A DNA stretch of 64,000 nt, taken from Clostridia bacterium (GTDB taxonomy: Bacteria > Bacillota > Clostridia > Oscillospirales > CAG-272). Where the stretch lies: assembly GCA_017464805.1 (NCBI GenBank), contig JAFTYE010000005.1:97893-161892 (forward strand), in the 5' to 3' direction. The translations under genes were made by a program, and so were the position numbers. The notes under the pieces are model-generated. The model did not search any database. It was not told the DNA's origin and was given only the letters and a program-made list of their open reading frames with translations. This document shows positions 45,582-54,574 of the stretch, piece after piece; position 1 is the first letter of the stretch; every line of letters begins with the position of its first letter.

Positions 45582-45983
45582 TTGCATCAGCTCCTCGGTG
45601 AGGCGAAGGATCTCGGGCGCGACCCGCTCCTGTTCCTTTTTCAGTATGCATTCGTAGATCGGATAGGCAAGGCAGATGAGCACCCCGCCCACAAGCCCCG
45701 TAAGGATCCCCACAGGCAGGGCCAGGACTCCCAGAGCAAGACCCAGCTCGGACATGATAAGGCTCATGCCGAGGCCAAGGATCAGCGAGCCGAGAATGCC
45801 GAATATCAGCGAAAAGATCTCTGCCTTTTGTGTGACACGGCGGTCAAGGCGGCGAAGCCGCGCCATCTTATCCTCTTCCATTTGCTTGGCGGGGGCGTAT
45901 TTTTCGCGGATGCGTTTCAGCTCCGCCTGCTCCCCCGCGGAGTAGGTGTAGTGAAAGCCTTCGCTACCTTGTTTGTTCTCCAT
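45579..45983 (-). CDS. Small two-TM protein, paralogue A of the local family
   Basis: A 134-residue protein. Cytosolic N-terminus with IREKYAPAKQMEEDKMARLRRLDRRV (about 25-50), two TM helices joined by a short loop (GILGSLILGLGMSLIM about 62-77, and GGVLICLAYPIYE), and a tail APEILRLTEELMQ. The same plan is seen at 50812-51186 and 51291-51658. Databases sometimes give this family a misleading reductase name; I see no catalytic motif. It is the last gene of the response-regulator/kinase operon and overlaps the previous gene by 20 bases. Confidence 0.78.
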   Translation of the reverse strand: MENKQGSEGFHYTYSAGEQAELKRIREKYAPAKQMEEDKMARLRRLDRRVTQKAEIFSLIFGILGSLILGLGMSLIMSELGLALGVLALPVGILTGLVGGVLICLAYPIYECILKKEQERVAPEILRLTEELMQ

Positions 45984-46857
45984 GTGAGCTCTCCTTTTGT
46001 AACAGTCGTAGTTCTCTTGTACCGCGTAGAATCATAAAGATCGCCATGATGATCAGAAATAACGACACGGCGGCTCCCGTTGTTCCCAGCATGATCAGGC
46101 GGAAGGTAGCGTCCTGTTCCTCGCCGAAGGTGGTCAGCATCGTGGACTCCAGCGTTAGCATCGAAACGCAGGCGGCGGCGAGGCCGATGACCTTTGATGC
46201 CGAGAAAACGGGACTCTTGTATCGGCGATAGCGTACCAGGTTGACGATGGCCACGGTAAAGGAGGTGAAGGTGTAGGCCGCCATGGCAATGGTCGTGATC
46301 TCGTGATGATGAAAAGTGCGTCCCCAGTAGATCATAAAAAAGATAATCAGTGACAGGGCAAGGTTCATCCATAACAGAAACTGTCCCGTCGCGCGAAAGG
46401 CACGTAGCTCGGCCTCCCGGCTCCCGCCGTTTTCCGCCATTCGCCGTAACAGGAAAAACCGTACCACGGCGAGCAACAAATAGTAGGCGGAAAGCGAATA
46501 AAACCAGAAGGAGGCGTGGTAAAAGCCAAGTCCCAGCTGTAATACCGCATACGCCGTATTGAAGAGCAGGGCGGCATACAGGGATGCCTTCGTCCGAAGA
46601 TGCGCGTTCTCCAGCCACACGCGAATGTAGCGGTTGTTCCCTTTGAATTGCCGAAAAAACGCAATGATAGCGGGTGTGCGTAAGCACAAAATGGTCAGCG
46701 TGTAGGCGGCAAAGGCATAGGAAATATAAGATGTGGTCGCCTCCGAACCGAGGAAGACCATCGAGTAGATGAGGAAAACCGTCGCAACGGGCACGAACAC
46801 AAGCAGAAGAGCTGTGGGCGGATATAAAAACGATTTACAGATTTTCTTCAGCTTCAT
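45964..46857 (-). CDS. Hypothetical polytopic membrane protein of the two-component operon
   Basis: A 297-residue protein with six to eight TM helices and no recognised motif. ATG 46857 lies within the end of the histidine-kinase gene (23-base overlap); a longer frame would cover more of the kinase and is unlikely. Its place directly after the kinase suggests a sensor partner, a transporter-like detector or an effector of the same stress response. Confidence 0.72.
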   Translation of the reverse strand: MKLKKICKSFLYPPTALLLVFVPVATVFLIYSMVFLGSEATTSYISYAFAAYTLTILCLRTPAIIAFFRQFKGNNRYIRVWLENAHLRTKASLYAALLFNTAYAVLQLGLGFYHASFWFYSLSAYYLLLAVVRFFLLRRMAENGGSREAELRAFRATGQFLLWMNLALSLIIFFMIYWGRTFHHHEITTIAMAAYTFTSFTVAIVNLVRYRRYKSPVFSASKVIGLAAACVSMLTLESTMLTTFGEEQDATFRLIMLGTTGAAVSLFLIIMAIFMILRGTRELRLLQKESSHGEQTR

Positions 46858-47932
46858 GGATTGCCCTCTTGATTCTGACGGTGAAAACCGAACCAATGCC
46901 CGGTGTGCTTTCCACACCGATCTCCCCCTGCAGGATGTCCACCACGCGCTTGACCAGTGCCAGCCCAAGACCATTGCCCTGCGTAGCGTGGGAGGAGTCC
47001 CCCTGATAGAATTTTTCAAAGATATGCGCGCCAACCTCGGGTGACATGCCACAGCCCGTGTCCATGACCTTCACTACCGCGTGATGCTCGGTTGCCGTCA
47101 AGGTAAGCGACACACGCCCCCCCGCTTCGGTGAATTTGAAGGCGTTGGAAAGCAGATTGTTCCAGACCAGCGAAAGCAGCTCCGCATCGGCCGAGACTGT
47201 CACGTCCTCGGCGATATCCGTTTGGATGTCGATGCCGCGGCTTTCCCACACGCTTTCATACTGCAAAAGGCACTCGCAAAGCTGCTCGCCCAGATCGTAG
47301 GTCTTCGCTTTCGGATAGATCTGCTGATTTTCCAGGCGATTCAGCTTGAGGATGTTCGTCATCATGTCCGAGAGTCGCCGGGAGGCCTCGGTAATCGCCT
47401 TGGCGTATTCGATCCTTTTTTCCTCGGGCAGATCGGGGGTTTGCAGAAGCGTGCCGTAGTTCTGCATCACGGCAAGAGGCGTTTTCATCTCGTGCGATAC
47501 GTTGGTGATGAAGTCGGTGCGGAGCGTTTCTACACCCGACAGTTCCTCTGCCATGTGGTTGATGCAGTCGATGATTTCGTTGAACTTGCCGTCGGTGGCG
47601 AATTTCGTGACCGCAGGAATGCGGACGGAAAAATCCCCCTGCATCATTTTTTCGGTCGCTTGTGTGATGTGGCGAACGGGCAGCTCTACCGTTAGGCGGC
47701 GGCGCACGGCGTCGACGACCGTGAACAGCAGGCTGATCAGCACTACGTTCAGAAAGGTTAGCTTAGCGGCGGCGTTCAGATTTTCGTCTGTCAGAGGAAT
47801 ATCCAGCGTGCCCGACAAAACCGACACGAACAGCATGGTGCAGCAGGTAATGACAAACGCGACGAGCAGAAAAAAGGTGAAATACCGATTGACCGCTTGC
47901 AAGACTCTCTTGAAGTGCCCCTCGCCCCTCAT
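46835..47932 (-). CDS. Sensor histidine kinase (HisKA/HATPase_c)
   Basis: A 365-residue membrane kinase. TM helices at about 19-39 and 59-75 flank a very short outer loop of about 20 residues, then HAMP (about 76-130), phosphorylated His147 in NVSHEMKTPLAV, N box VWNNLLSNAFKFT, G1 DTGCGMS and G2 GNGLGLALV. Such a small outer loop fits intramembrane-sensing kinases that respond to envelope stress or antimicrobials. It overlaps the response-regulator gene by four bases. Confidence 0.93.
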   Translation of the reverse strand: MRGEGHFKRVLQAVNRYFTFFLLVAFVITCCTMLFVSVLSGTLDIPLTDENLNAAAKLTFLNVVLISLLFTVVDAVRRRLTVELPVRHITQATEKMMQGDFSVRIPAVTKFATDGKFNEIIDCINHMAEELSGVETLRTDFITNVSHEMKTPLAVMQNYGTLLQTPDLPEEKRIEYAKAITEASRRLSDMMTNILKLNRLENQQIYPKAKTYDLGEQLCECLLQYESVWESRGIDIQTDIAEDVTVSADAELLSLVWNNLLSNAFKFTEAGGRVSLTLTATEHHAVVKVMDTGCGMSPEVGAHIFEKFYQGDSSHATQGNGLGLALVKRVVDILQGEIGVESTPGIGSVFTVRIKRAIHEAEENL

Positions 47933-48600
47933 TTGATCACCGCCTTGTAGCCAAGCCCGTGTACCGTCACGATCTCAAAATTCTCGCATGCGGCCAGCTT
48001 GCTGCGGAGCTTGGTCATGTACACGTCTACCGTGCGGGTGCTTGCTTGCGTGTCTGCATCCCAGAATTCGTCCATCAGCTGGGTGCGGGTAAAGGTCTTT
48101 TTCGGGTAGGAGAGCAGCTTGTACAGCAGGTTGAATTCCCGCGCGGTCAGCGGGATCTCCTCACCATCGAGATACACTGTGCGCTCGTCCGCATCCATCA
48201 GGAAATTTCCGATCTCCAGTCGATGGCTGGATGCAATTTTGGCACGGCGCAAGATCGCCCCGATACGCAGAAGCAGCTCGTCAAGGTCGATGGGCTTGAC
48301 CATGTAGTCGTCAATGCCCATGCGGAAGCCCCGCTGTTTGGAGGCAAGGTCGTCCCGTGCGGTCATGAACAGGATTGGAATTTCCTCGTTCAGCGAGCGC
48401 ACCGTGCGCGCGAATTCAAAGCCGTCGATGCGTGGCATCATAATGTCCGAAATAATCAGATCGAAGGTCGTTTTGTACATTTCATCGTAGGCTGCCTCCG
48501 CGTCAAGGCAACCTGTGGCCTCGTAGCCGCCCAGCTCCAGATAGGAGCATACCGAACGGTTCAGCTCCCGATCGTCCTCTACCACCAAAATCTTAAACAT
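47929..48600 (-). CDS. OmpR/PhoB-family response regulator
   Basis: A 223-residue regulator. Receiver domain 1-118 with acidic pair EDD, phospho-acceptor Asp52 in SDIMMPRIDG, Thr in FMTARDD and Lys in VKPID; winged-helix output domain about 128-223 (LTAREFNLLYKLLSYPKKTFTRTQL). It leads the operon regulator-kinase-membrane protein-paralogue A. A 54-bp block shared by the promoters of two nearby units (48704-48758 and 51202-51256) is a likely target. Confidence 0.94.
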   Translation of the reverse strand: MFKILVVEDDRELNRSVCSYLELGGYEATGCLDAEAAYDEMYKTTFDLIISDIMMPRIDGFEFARTVRSLNEEIPILFMTARDDLASKQRGFRMGIDDYMVKPIDLDELLLRIGAILRRAKIASSHRLEIGNFLMDADERTVYLDGEEIPLTAREFNLLYKLLSYPKKTFTRTQLMDEFWDADTQASTRTVDVYMTKLRSKLAACENFEIVTVHGLGYKAVIK

Positions 48601-48703
48601 ACGCGCGCCTCCTTCTTCAACTTGCTACGTCTATTGTATCACACAAATGTTAAAAATTTGTTTGTATTTTCATTTTCCTTGGACATTGGAATCTTTTTTT
48701 TGT

Positions 48704-48758
48704 TTTAACAAAACACAAACATTTCATCAAACTTTCCAAAACAAGGAGAGGGTAAGAT
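48704..48758 (+). promoter_or_regulatory. Shared promoter block, copy 1 (upstream of the cls unit)
   Basis: From TTAACAAAACACAAACATTT to the -10 TAAGAT (48753-48758). It matches 51203-51256 at 39 of 54 positions with no gap, so the distance to the -10 is identical. The -35 is poor, as expected for an activator-dependent promoter. Confidence 0.72.
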
Positions 48759-48793
48759 AGGAACGTGCGTGAAATCAAACGCGGAGGCTTGAC

Positions 48794-50359
48794 ATGAAAA
48801 GAACGATCGAATACCAGGTTAACGATAAGAAGGTGGAGAGGGAGATCAACTATATTCCCGTCCGTTACATCATCGCCGTTTTGATCACGGCACTCGAGGT
48901 CGTGGCGGTCATCGGCATTGTGGTCGCGCTTTGCTACTACGTGCCGTATTTCTATCTCGCCGCGTGGGTGACTGAGATCGCCTGTGTGATCAAGATCATC
49001 TCCTCGGATGACAATCCCGATTATAAGGTGCCGTGGCTGCTGTTCGTTCTCATTTTGCCGATCGCGGGTTTTATGCTCTATTTCCTGTTCTATTCCCGCA
49101 AGCTGCAAAAACGGTTCATTCGACGTCTTGACGAGCTGAAGAAGCATGGCTATCTCAAACAAGACGGGGAGCTTCTGCAAGCCCTTGCAAAAGAGGATGC
49201 CGTGGCGGCATCGCAGGCAAGAATGCTGACCGAGATCGCAGACACGCATGTCTTCACGAACACAAAACAGACCTACTATCCTCTCGGGGAGGATATGCAC
49301 ACCGCCCTGCTCGAGGATCTCAAAAAAGCAGAAAAGTTCATTTTTATGGAATACTTCATCATCGAGGAAGGGAAGTTTTGGAACTCAATTCTCGATATTC
49401 TGCGGGAAAAGGCCGCCGCAGGGATAACGGTGCGCGTGGTGTACGACGATATCGGCTGTATGAGCACCTTGCCGGGCGACTACGCGGGGATTTTGAAAAA
49501 GCAGGGCATCGAGGCGACTCCCTTTTCCCGTCTGCGCGGCAATGCCGACAGCGAGTTCAACAACCGCAGTCACCGCAAGATCACGGTCATTGACGGTAAG
49601 GTCGGGTACACGGGCGGTGTCAACATCGCCGACGAGTATATCAACGAGGTCGTTCGATTCGGTCACTGGAAGGATACGGCCATTCGCCTGGAGGGAGAGG
49701 CCGTGTGGGAGCTGACCCGCCTGTTTTTGACCGACTACGGCATCAACGTCAAAAATCTACCTACCATGCCACATAACTTCTACCCCACACAGTCCGACAT
49801 CCGTGAGGGCGGTTACGTCATTCCCTTTGGAGACGGCCCTCGTCCGCTCTACGAGCGGCGCGTCGGCAAGAGCGTGATCATGAACATGCTGAACAGTGCC
49901 ACGCGCTATGTGTACATGACCACGCCCTATCTCATCATCGACAACGATCTTTGCTCCTGCATCGAGGGTGCGGCCCTGCGCGGTGTGGATGTGCGTATCA
50001 TCGTACCGCACATTCCCGACAAAAAGCTCGTGTTTGGCATCACCCGTAGCTTTTACCGTCGGCTCATGGACGCGGGCGTTCGTGTGTATGAGTACGAGCC
50101 CGGCTTTATCCATGCCAAAAGCTATATCGCTGATGACAAGTATGCCATGATCGGCACCATCAATCTGGACTATCGTAGTCTGGTACACCACTTTGAAAAC
50201 GGTGTGTGGATGTACGGTAGCTCCTCGATTGGGGATCTTCGCTCGGACATCGAGAAAACGATGGAAAAGTCCATCCTCGTTACCTCCGATATGCTGAAAA
50301 CCAATCTTCTTTCCCGCGTCGTGCGTGCGGTGGTGAGAATCTTCGCACCGATGCTGTGA
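48794..50359 (+). CDS. cls: Cardiolipin synthase (phospholipase D family)
   Basis: A 521-residue membrane enzyme that joins phosphatidylglycerol molecules into cardiolipin. Two N-terminal TM helices (about 20-45 and 70-92, with a short third hydrophobic stretch between), then two HKD motifs: His260/Lys262/Asp267 in SHRKITVIDG and His440 in FIHAKSYIADD. GGAGG precedes ATG 48794. It starts a unit with an HD protein and a small two-TM paralogue and is driven by the shared promoter block, which suggests cardiolipin is adjusted as part of a membrane-stress response. Confidence 0.93.
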   Translation: MKRTIEYQVNDKKVEREINYIPVRYIIAVLITALEVVAVIGIVVALCYYVPYFYLAAWVTEIACVIKIISSDDNPDYKVPWLLFVLILPIAGFMLYFLFYSRKLQKRFIRRLDELKKHGYLKQDGELLQALAKEDAVAASQARMLTEIADTHVFTNTKQTYYPLGEDMHTALLEDLKKAEKFIFMEYFIIEEGKFWNSILDILREKAAAGITVRVVYDDIGCMSTLPGDYAGILKKQGIEATPFSRLRGNADSEFNNRSHRKITVIDGKVGYTGGVNIADEYINEVVRFGHWKDTAIRLEGEAVWELTRLFLTDYGINVKNLPTMPHNFYPTQSDIREGGYVIPFGDGPRPLYERRVGKSVIMNMLNSATRYVYMTTPYLIIDNDLCSCIEGAALRGVDVRIIVPHIPDKKLVFGITRSFYRRLMDAGVRVYEYEPGFIHAKSYIADDKYAMIGTINLDYRSLVHHFENGVWMYGSSSIGDLRSDIEKTMEKSILVTSDMLKTNLLSRVVRAVVRIFAPML

Positions 50360-50790
50360 TGGAAAAGGAATTTATTCTCCTCGCAAGGGATATCATCCGT
50401 TCCGAGGACTTTCAAAAAACGAAAAACCAGCGACATCACGTGCGGGGAACGGTGTACGGACATTCGCTCAAGGTTGCCTATCTGTGCTATCGGCATCACA
50501 AGCTTTTCCACATGAAAATGGATGCCCGTGAGCTGGTGACGGGGGCATTGCTACACGATTTTTACCTGTACGATCGGCAACGAAAGGACGAAAAGCACCG
50601 ATTTCATTGGCTTCGACATCCGCGCACGGCTCTTGAAAATGCCAAGAGCCGATACCCGCTTACCGATGCCCAACAGGACATGATACGGCGACACATGTTC
50701 CCCGTGACACCCGTCCCCCCGAAAACCAAGGCAGGCTGGCTTGTCTGCTTTTACGACAAGGTGGCCGCCGTGGACGATCGCTTCGGATAA
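50359..50790 (+). CDS. HD-domain phosphohydrolase-like protein
   Basis: A 143-residue protein with a single HD domain: HVRGTVYGHSLKVAYLCYRHH, LVTGALLHDFYLYD (HD pair near 71-72), and a later His in RRHMFP. Small HD proteins of this type are common in Clostridia and are of unknown substrate. ATG 50359 overlaps the cls stop by one base (TGATG), a sign of coupled translation. Confidence 0.82.
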   Translation: MEKEFILLARDIIRSEDFQKTKNQRHHVRGTVYGHSLKVAYLCYRHHKLFHMKMDARELVTGALLHDFYLYDRQRKDEKHRFHWLRHPRTALENAKSRYPLTDAQQDMIRRHMFPVTPVPPKTKAGWLVCFYDKVAAVDDRFG

Positions 50791-50811
50791 TATTCAGGAA
50801 AAGAGAGAAGT

Positions 50812-51186
50812 ATGGAGAATCGAGACACCTTTACGTATCAATACTCGGCCAAGCGAAACCGCGAGGTCGAGAATATTCGGAAAAAGTATATGCCAAAGGA
50901 GGAAAACAAGCTGGATACCCTGCGGGCTTTGGATCGACGTGTGCAGTCGGCAGGCCAGCTGCAGGGGCTGACACTCGGCATTCTGGGTTGCCTTTTGTTC
51001 GGCATCGGTATGTGCTTCGGTCTTGGCGTGTTTGCGGGAGTGACCTGGCTTTCGATCCCCTTCGGGATCATCGGTATCGCCGTCATGATTCCCGCTTATC
51101 CCGTGTCGAGACATATTGCCAGGAAAACAAAAACGGAGCTTACCCCGCGCATCTTGCAATTGTCCGAGGAGATTATGCGCTCATGA
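50812..51186 (+). CDS. Small two-TM protein, paralogue B of the local family
   Basis: A 124-residue protein: IRKKYMPKEENKLDTLRALDRRV, then TM1 with GILGCLLFGIGMCFGLG, TM2 with IAVMIPAYPVSRH, and tail TPRILQLSEEIM. It aligns along its whole length with the products at 45579-45983 and 51291-51658. It lies 21 bases after the HD gene, so it is the last gene of the cls unit. No catalytic residues are apparent; a membrane sensor or scaffold role is possible. Confidence 0.78.
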   Translation: MENRDTFTYQYSAKRNREVENIRKKYMPKEENKLDTLRALDRRVQSAGQLQGLTLGILGCLLFGIGMCFGLGVFAGVTWLSIPFGIIGIAVMIPAYPVSRHIARKTKTELTPRILQLSEEIMRS

Positions 51187-51201
51187 GGGAAAATTTTTCG
51201 G

Positions 51202-51256
51202 ATTAACGAAACAAAAACATTTTGCCAAAAAATCAACAACAAGCGGACGGTATAAT
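51202..51256 (+). promoter_or_regulatory. Shared promoter block, copy 2 (upstream of paralogue C)
   Basis: From TTAACGAAACAAAAACATTT to the -10 TATAAT (51251-51256). It is the counterpart of 48705-48758, with identical spacing. Confidence 0.72.
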
Positions 51257-51290
51257 AAACTCGTAAAAAGAAAACGAAACGAGGTACTTA

Positions 51291-51658
51291 TGATGAACAA
51301 GAACGATCAGCAATTTATCGCGCAGAAGATCCGCACGCAGTATATGGAGAAGGAGAGCACAGAACTGGACGCTCTGCGCGTCCTTGACGAAAAGGTCAAA
51401 CGACCCGCCAATATCTTTGCCTACGTATTCGGCAGCATCGGTGCCATTGTCATGGGCACGGGCATGAGCCTGGTCATGACTGACATCGGTTCGACTCTGG
51501 CCATCGCCAACACCCTGCCGCTCGGTGTGACCGTCGGTGTGGTCGGTCTTGTCATGGCTCTTATCAATTATCCGGTCCACAAGAATATCCTGAACGGTCG
51601 CAAAAGGAAATACGCTGCCGAGATCCTTGCCATCAGCGAAAGGATCATGGGAGAATAA
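51291..51658 (+). CDS. Small two-TM protein, paralogue C of the local family
   Basis: A 122-residue protein: IRTQYMEKESTELDALRVLDEKV, TM1 with GSIGAIVMGTGMSLVM, TM2 with GLVMALINYPVHK, tail AAEILAISERIMGE. Same plan as paralogues A and B; the GMSLVM stretch is nearly the same as in A. GAGGTACTT precedes two adjacent ATGs (51291, 51294). It leads a two-gene unit behind the shared promoter block. Confidence 0.8.
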
Positions 51659-51660
51659 GC

Positions 51661-51942
51661 ATGAATTTTATGAAAGGGAGTATACGAAAAATGGGAAACT
51701 TTTTTAAGAACGCATTCAACGACATGAAGGAAAGTGCAAGGGCACAGCACGAGGTGGACAAGGCCAACCTCGCCGCCGTCAAGGCCGAATCCAAGGCCCA
51801 GTGGGAGGAGGCCAAGGCCATGGGTAAGCCCGAGACCCGCAAAGCCATGATGCAGGCAGAGCGCGATAAGCAGATTGCCGAGGCAAACGAAAGAAAAACT
51901 GCCGCCGAGGCACGCATCCGCGCTGCGAAGGGAGAGAAATGA
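51661..51942 (+). CDS. Small charged coiled-coil protein
   Basis: A protein of up to 93 residues, almost entirely helical and rich in Ala, Lys and Glu: MGNFFKNAFNDMKESARAQ, then VDKANLAAVKAESKAQWEEAKAM and later EANERKTAAEARIRAAKGEK. Starts at 51661 (GGGAG eight bases upstream) or 51691 (AAAGGGAG ten bases upstream) are both possible. The amphipathic N-terminus could touch the membrane. It begins two bases after paralogue C, so the two are surely co-expressed. Function unknown; phage-shock-like scaffolding is only a guess. Confidence 0.72.
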   Translation: MNFMKGSIRKMGNFFKNAFNDMKESARAQHEVDKANLAAVKAESKAQWEEAKAMGKPETRKAMMQAERDKQIAEANERKTAAEARIRAAKGEK

Positions 51943-51979
51943 AAAGAAAAAGAGGCGTGAGCCTCTTTTCTTTTCATTT
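51936..51979. terminator. Bidirectional terminator
   Basis: A long stem ending AAAGAGGC/GCCTCTTT with loop GTGA. It separates the stress locus from the GlcNAc locus. Confidence 0.85.
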
Positions 51980-53769
51980 CATTCGGATTGTTCGGGAAAT
52001 TGCTTCGCAACGACCTCACCGTATAAATGCTCCTCGAGAAAATCGTGGAAGAAAAAGCGTGAGGCAAGGAACAGCTCTGCCATCCCCTCGGACATGAATT
52101 CCGAAAGGAGAGATTCCATTTGTGCACGGATGGGAGCGAGCTGTTCACGGAAGGCAAGGATTTTTGAACGCAGGGAAGCCACCTCCCCCTCTTCGTTGCC
52201 ATAGAAACGGTAGCGGTAAGCATACAGGTGTGGCGGAAAGTGGCACTTTACCTGTTCGTATCGGCGGGATACGCCGATCCATTGTGCGATGCTCTTGTGC
52301 TTTGTGCAATACTCCGAAAGCGACCCGATCGCGTAGTAGTAATCGGGAGCGCGTCTACCGCGCAGAAGCTCTGCCATCTCGGGAAGGGACGTGTCTATGC
52401 CGTGAAAATCTGTGAGAAAGCGGGTGAGATAGGTTTCTCTATCGGCAGTTTTGTTCCAATATTTTTCAAATGAATAGTACAGCGTGTACAAAGAGGTCTC
52501 GTAAATACCGTAGGGGCAGGCCATGCCGAAAGAAGCCGACCAGTTGGTGGACACGATCGTGTCAATGCTGGTGTGTGCAAGCGGTGCGACCCATGCATCT
52601 ACGTTGTTTAAGCGATTGTCCGCCAAGGGGTAGTTTTGGTCATCCCGGCCGCCGTTGTTGCAAACGGCGCACGCCCCCATCACGGTCATGCCGTAGGTAC
52701 TGAATTTTTTATATAGCGAGGTCACTTGCTCCTCGGAGAGCTTAGCCGCATACAGCCAAAGCATCACGGCAGCGCGCTTATCCATGCGGGCAGAATTCTC
52801 CTCGGAGCAATGCTCCAGCATGTCGTGCCAGACAATGGGGATCTTGCCGTGCGCGCAGACGAAATCCACGATGCGGTTGACGAAGTCGATAAAGCAGCCT
52901 TCTTTGTCTTCGCCGTAGGCGGCGTGGCAGACCTCGCAGGAGCAGAGCGTCCACACCTCGTCGCAGCCCACGTGAATATAGCGGCTTTCGGGATGCTTCT
53001 CCATCATCTCTTCCAGTAGGTTGCATACAAGCGCAAAGGACTCTTCCTTTGACGGGCAAAGCTCGCCAAGCGAGTCTTCACACTCACGCAGCTGGCGGAA
53101 GACGGGGTGCTTGAGCACGTATTCGAGATGTCCGAAGCACTGTTGCAGGGGTATGATCTCCACGTAGTTGTCCGCCGCCACGCTCAAAAGCTCCGCATGC
53201 TGCTCGGCGGTCATGGCAAAATCCTTGTGCGACAGGAACGGGTAACGGGTAAAGGGAAGCTTGTCCTCGTACTCTATGATTAGGCCGTTCGCTTTATAGC
53301 TTGCCATTTCCTCAATATAAGACAAAAGGCACTCGTGTTTTGGGTGAAGCATTCGCAGGTCAAAATAACCAAAGCGGTTTTTGACATCGGCATAGTCCTC
53401 AATGTAAAGCTCTGTGCGTGCCTCGTTCTTGATCCGGCAAAGTGTGACGATGCCATAAAACAGACCGCGCGCCGTAGGGGCGTAAACCGTAAGATCACCG
53501 CCCTTTGCCGAAAGCAGATAGCCGTCATATTTGTCCTTTACGGCATTCTTATCGAGGCCTGCCGCTAAAGGGTTTTCCGCAGAAAGGGAAAGGTAGTATT
53601 CTTCGCATTCGTGCAGGGTCAGCGCGGCATCGGGAAACTCCCGACGGAGCTTTTTTGTCAGTCGACCGCTCTCGGTCTTGGGCGCAAACAAATGCAAATT
53701 CGCAAAGCAAAGGGAAAGCGCCCCCTTTCCCTTCCCCATCCTTTGCGGCTTGGGTATGATGGTCAGCAT
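51979..53769 (-). CDS. Beta-N-acetylhexosaminidase (GH20)
   Basis: A 596-residue glycosidase without a signal peptide. A GH20b-like N-terminal domain (about 1-125) is followed by the barrel; Asp270-Glu271 in YIHVGCDEVW is the family's catalytic pair for substrate-assisted cleavage of GlcNAc or GalNAc. It would act inside the cell on imported chitooligosaccharides, glycans or muropeptides. It follows nagB after 12 bases on the same strand, so freed GlcNAc can be fed to glycolysis after phosphorylation and deacetylation by enzymes encoded elsewhere. Confidence 0.9.
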   Translation of the reverse strand: MLTIIPKPQRMGKGKGALSLCFANLHLFAPKTESGRLTKKLRREFPDAALTLHECEEYYLSLSAENPLAAGLDKNAVKDKYDGYLLSAKGGDLTVYAPTARGLFYGIVTLCRIKNEARTELYIEDYADVKNRFGYFDLRMLHPKHECLLSYIEEMASYKANGLIIEYEDKLPFTRYPFLSHKDFAMTAEQHAELLSVAADNYVEIIPLQQCFGHLEYVLKHPVFRQLRECEDSLGELCPSKEESFALVCNLLEEMMEKHPESRYIHVGCDEVWTLCSCEVCHAAYGEDKEGCFIDFVNRIVDFVCAHGKIPIVWHDMLEHCSEENSARMDKRAAVMLWLYAAKLSEEQVTSLYKKFSTYGMTVMGACAVCNNGGRDDQNYPLADNRLNNVDAWVAPLAHTSIDTIVSTNWSASFGMACPYGIYETSLYTLYYSFEKYWNKTADRETYLTRFLTDFHGIDTSLPEMAELLRGRRAPDYYYAIGSLSEYCTKHKSIAQWIGVSRRYEQVKCHFPPHLYAYRYRFYGNEEGEVASLRSKILAFREQLAPIRAQMESLLSEFMSEGMAELFLASRFFFHDFLEEHLYGEVVAKQFPEQSE

Positions 53770-53781
53770 GTCCCCACCTCT

Positions 53782-54519
53782 TTACAGGGCTACGTCGCCT
53801 GTCAGAATATCCTTTGCGGAGTCCTTGTCCACATACAGGACGAAACGGTCATGCCCCTTTAGGATGGTGGCGGGAACGGTGTTTGTGGTTTTGTTGGTCA
53901 TGGTGGCGTGCACGGCCTTAGCCTTGACGGCGTAGGGCACACAGGAGACGATGTGGCGGCAGGAAAGGATCTGCCGTACAGACATGGAGATCGCCTGCTT
54001 CGGCACATCATCCACAGTCGCAAACCAGCCCTCGCCCACCTGCTGTCTTTTGCAGGTGTCGTTGAGGTTTACCACGATGTAGGCGTCCTCGGTATCAAAA
54101 TCGGCGGGTGGATCGTTGAAGGCGATGTGTGCGTTCTCGCCGATGCCGATCAGACCAACGTCGATGGGCGAGCGGCGGATCTCTTCGGTCAGCTCGGGGA
54201 TACAGGCGGGATCTGCTTCGACCAGATGCGCCGCTTTTAGATTTACCTTTGAGATGAAGCGCTCCTTTAAGTATTTGCGAAAGCTTGCCTTGTGCCTTTC
54301 GTCAAGCCCTACGTACTCGTCCAGGTGGAACATCTCCACGCGCGACCAGTCCACATCCTCTTTGATCAGGGCTGCGATGGTGTCAAACTGGGATGCACCT
54401 GTGGAGAGGGCGATACGTGCCTCCCCTTTTTCGGCGATGCAGCCACGCAGGATCTCGGCCACGTATGTTGCCGCGCTTTTACCAAGCTCGTCGGGGTTTT
54501 TGCAAATTCTGATTTCCAT
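53782..54519 (-). CDS. nagB: Glucosamine-6-phosphate deaminase
   Basis: A 245-residue cytosolic enzyme converting glucosamine 6-phosphate to fructose 6-phosphate and ammonia. ALSTGASQFDTI (phosphate loop), FHLDEYVGLDERHKASFRKYL with the catalytic Asp, and GIGENAHIAFNDPP with the His/Glu relay are visible. It leads the nagB-GH20 operon and is divergent from an AraC regulator, which likely controls it. Confidence 0.93.
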   Translation of the reverse strand: MEIRICKNPDELGKSAATYVAEILRGCIAEKGEARIALSTGASQFDTIAALIKEDVDWSRVEMFHLDEYVGLDERHKASFRKYLKERFISKVNLKAAHLVEADPACIPELTEEIRRSPIDVGLIGIGENAHIAFNDPPADFDTEDAYIVVNLNDTCKRQQVGEGWFATVDDVPKQAISMSVRQILSCRHIVSCVPYAVKAKAVHATMTNKTTNTVPATILKGHDRFVLYVDKDSAKDILTGDVAL

Positions 54520-54574
54520 ATTTGATTCCTCCGAATTGTTTTGGTAGGTTCATTATATCATATAAACAAATTTC

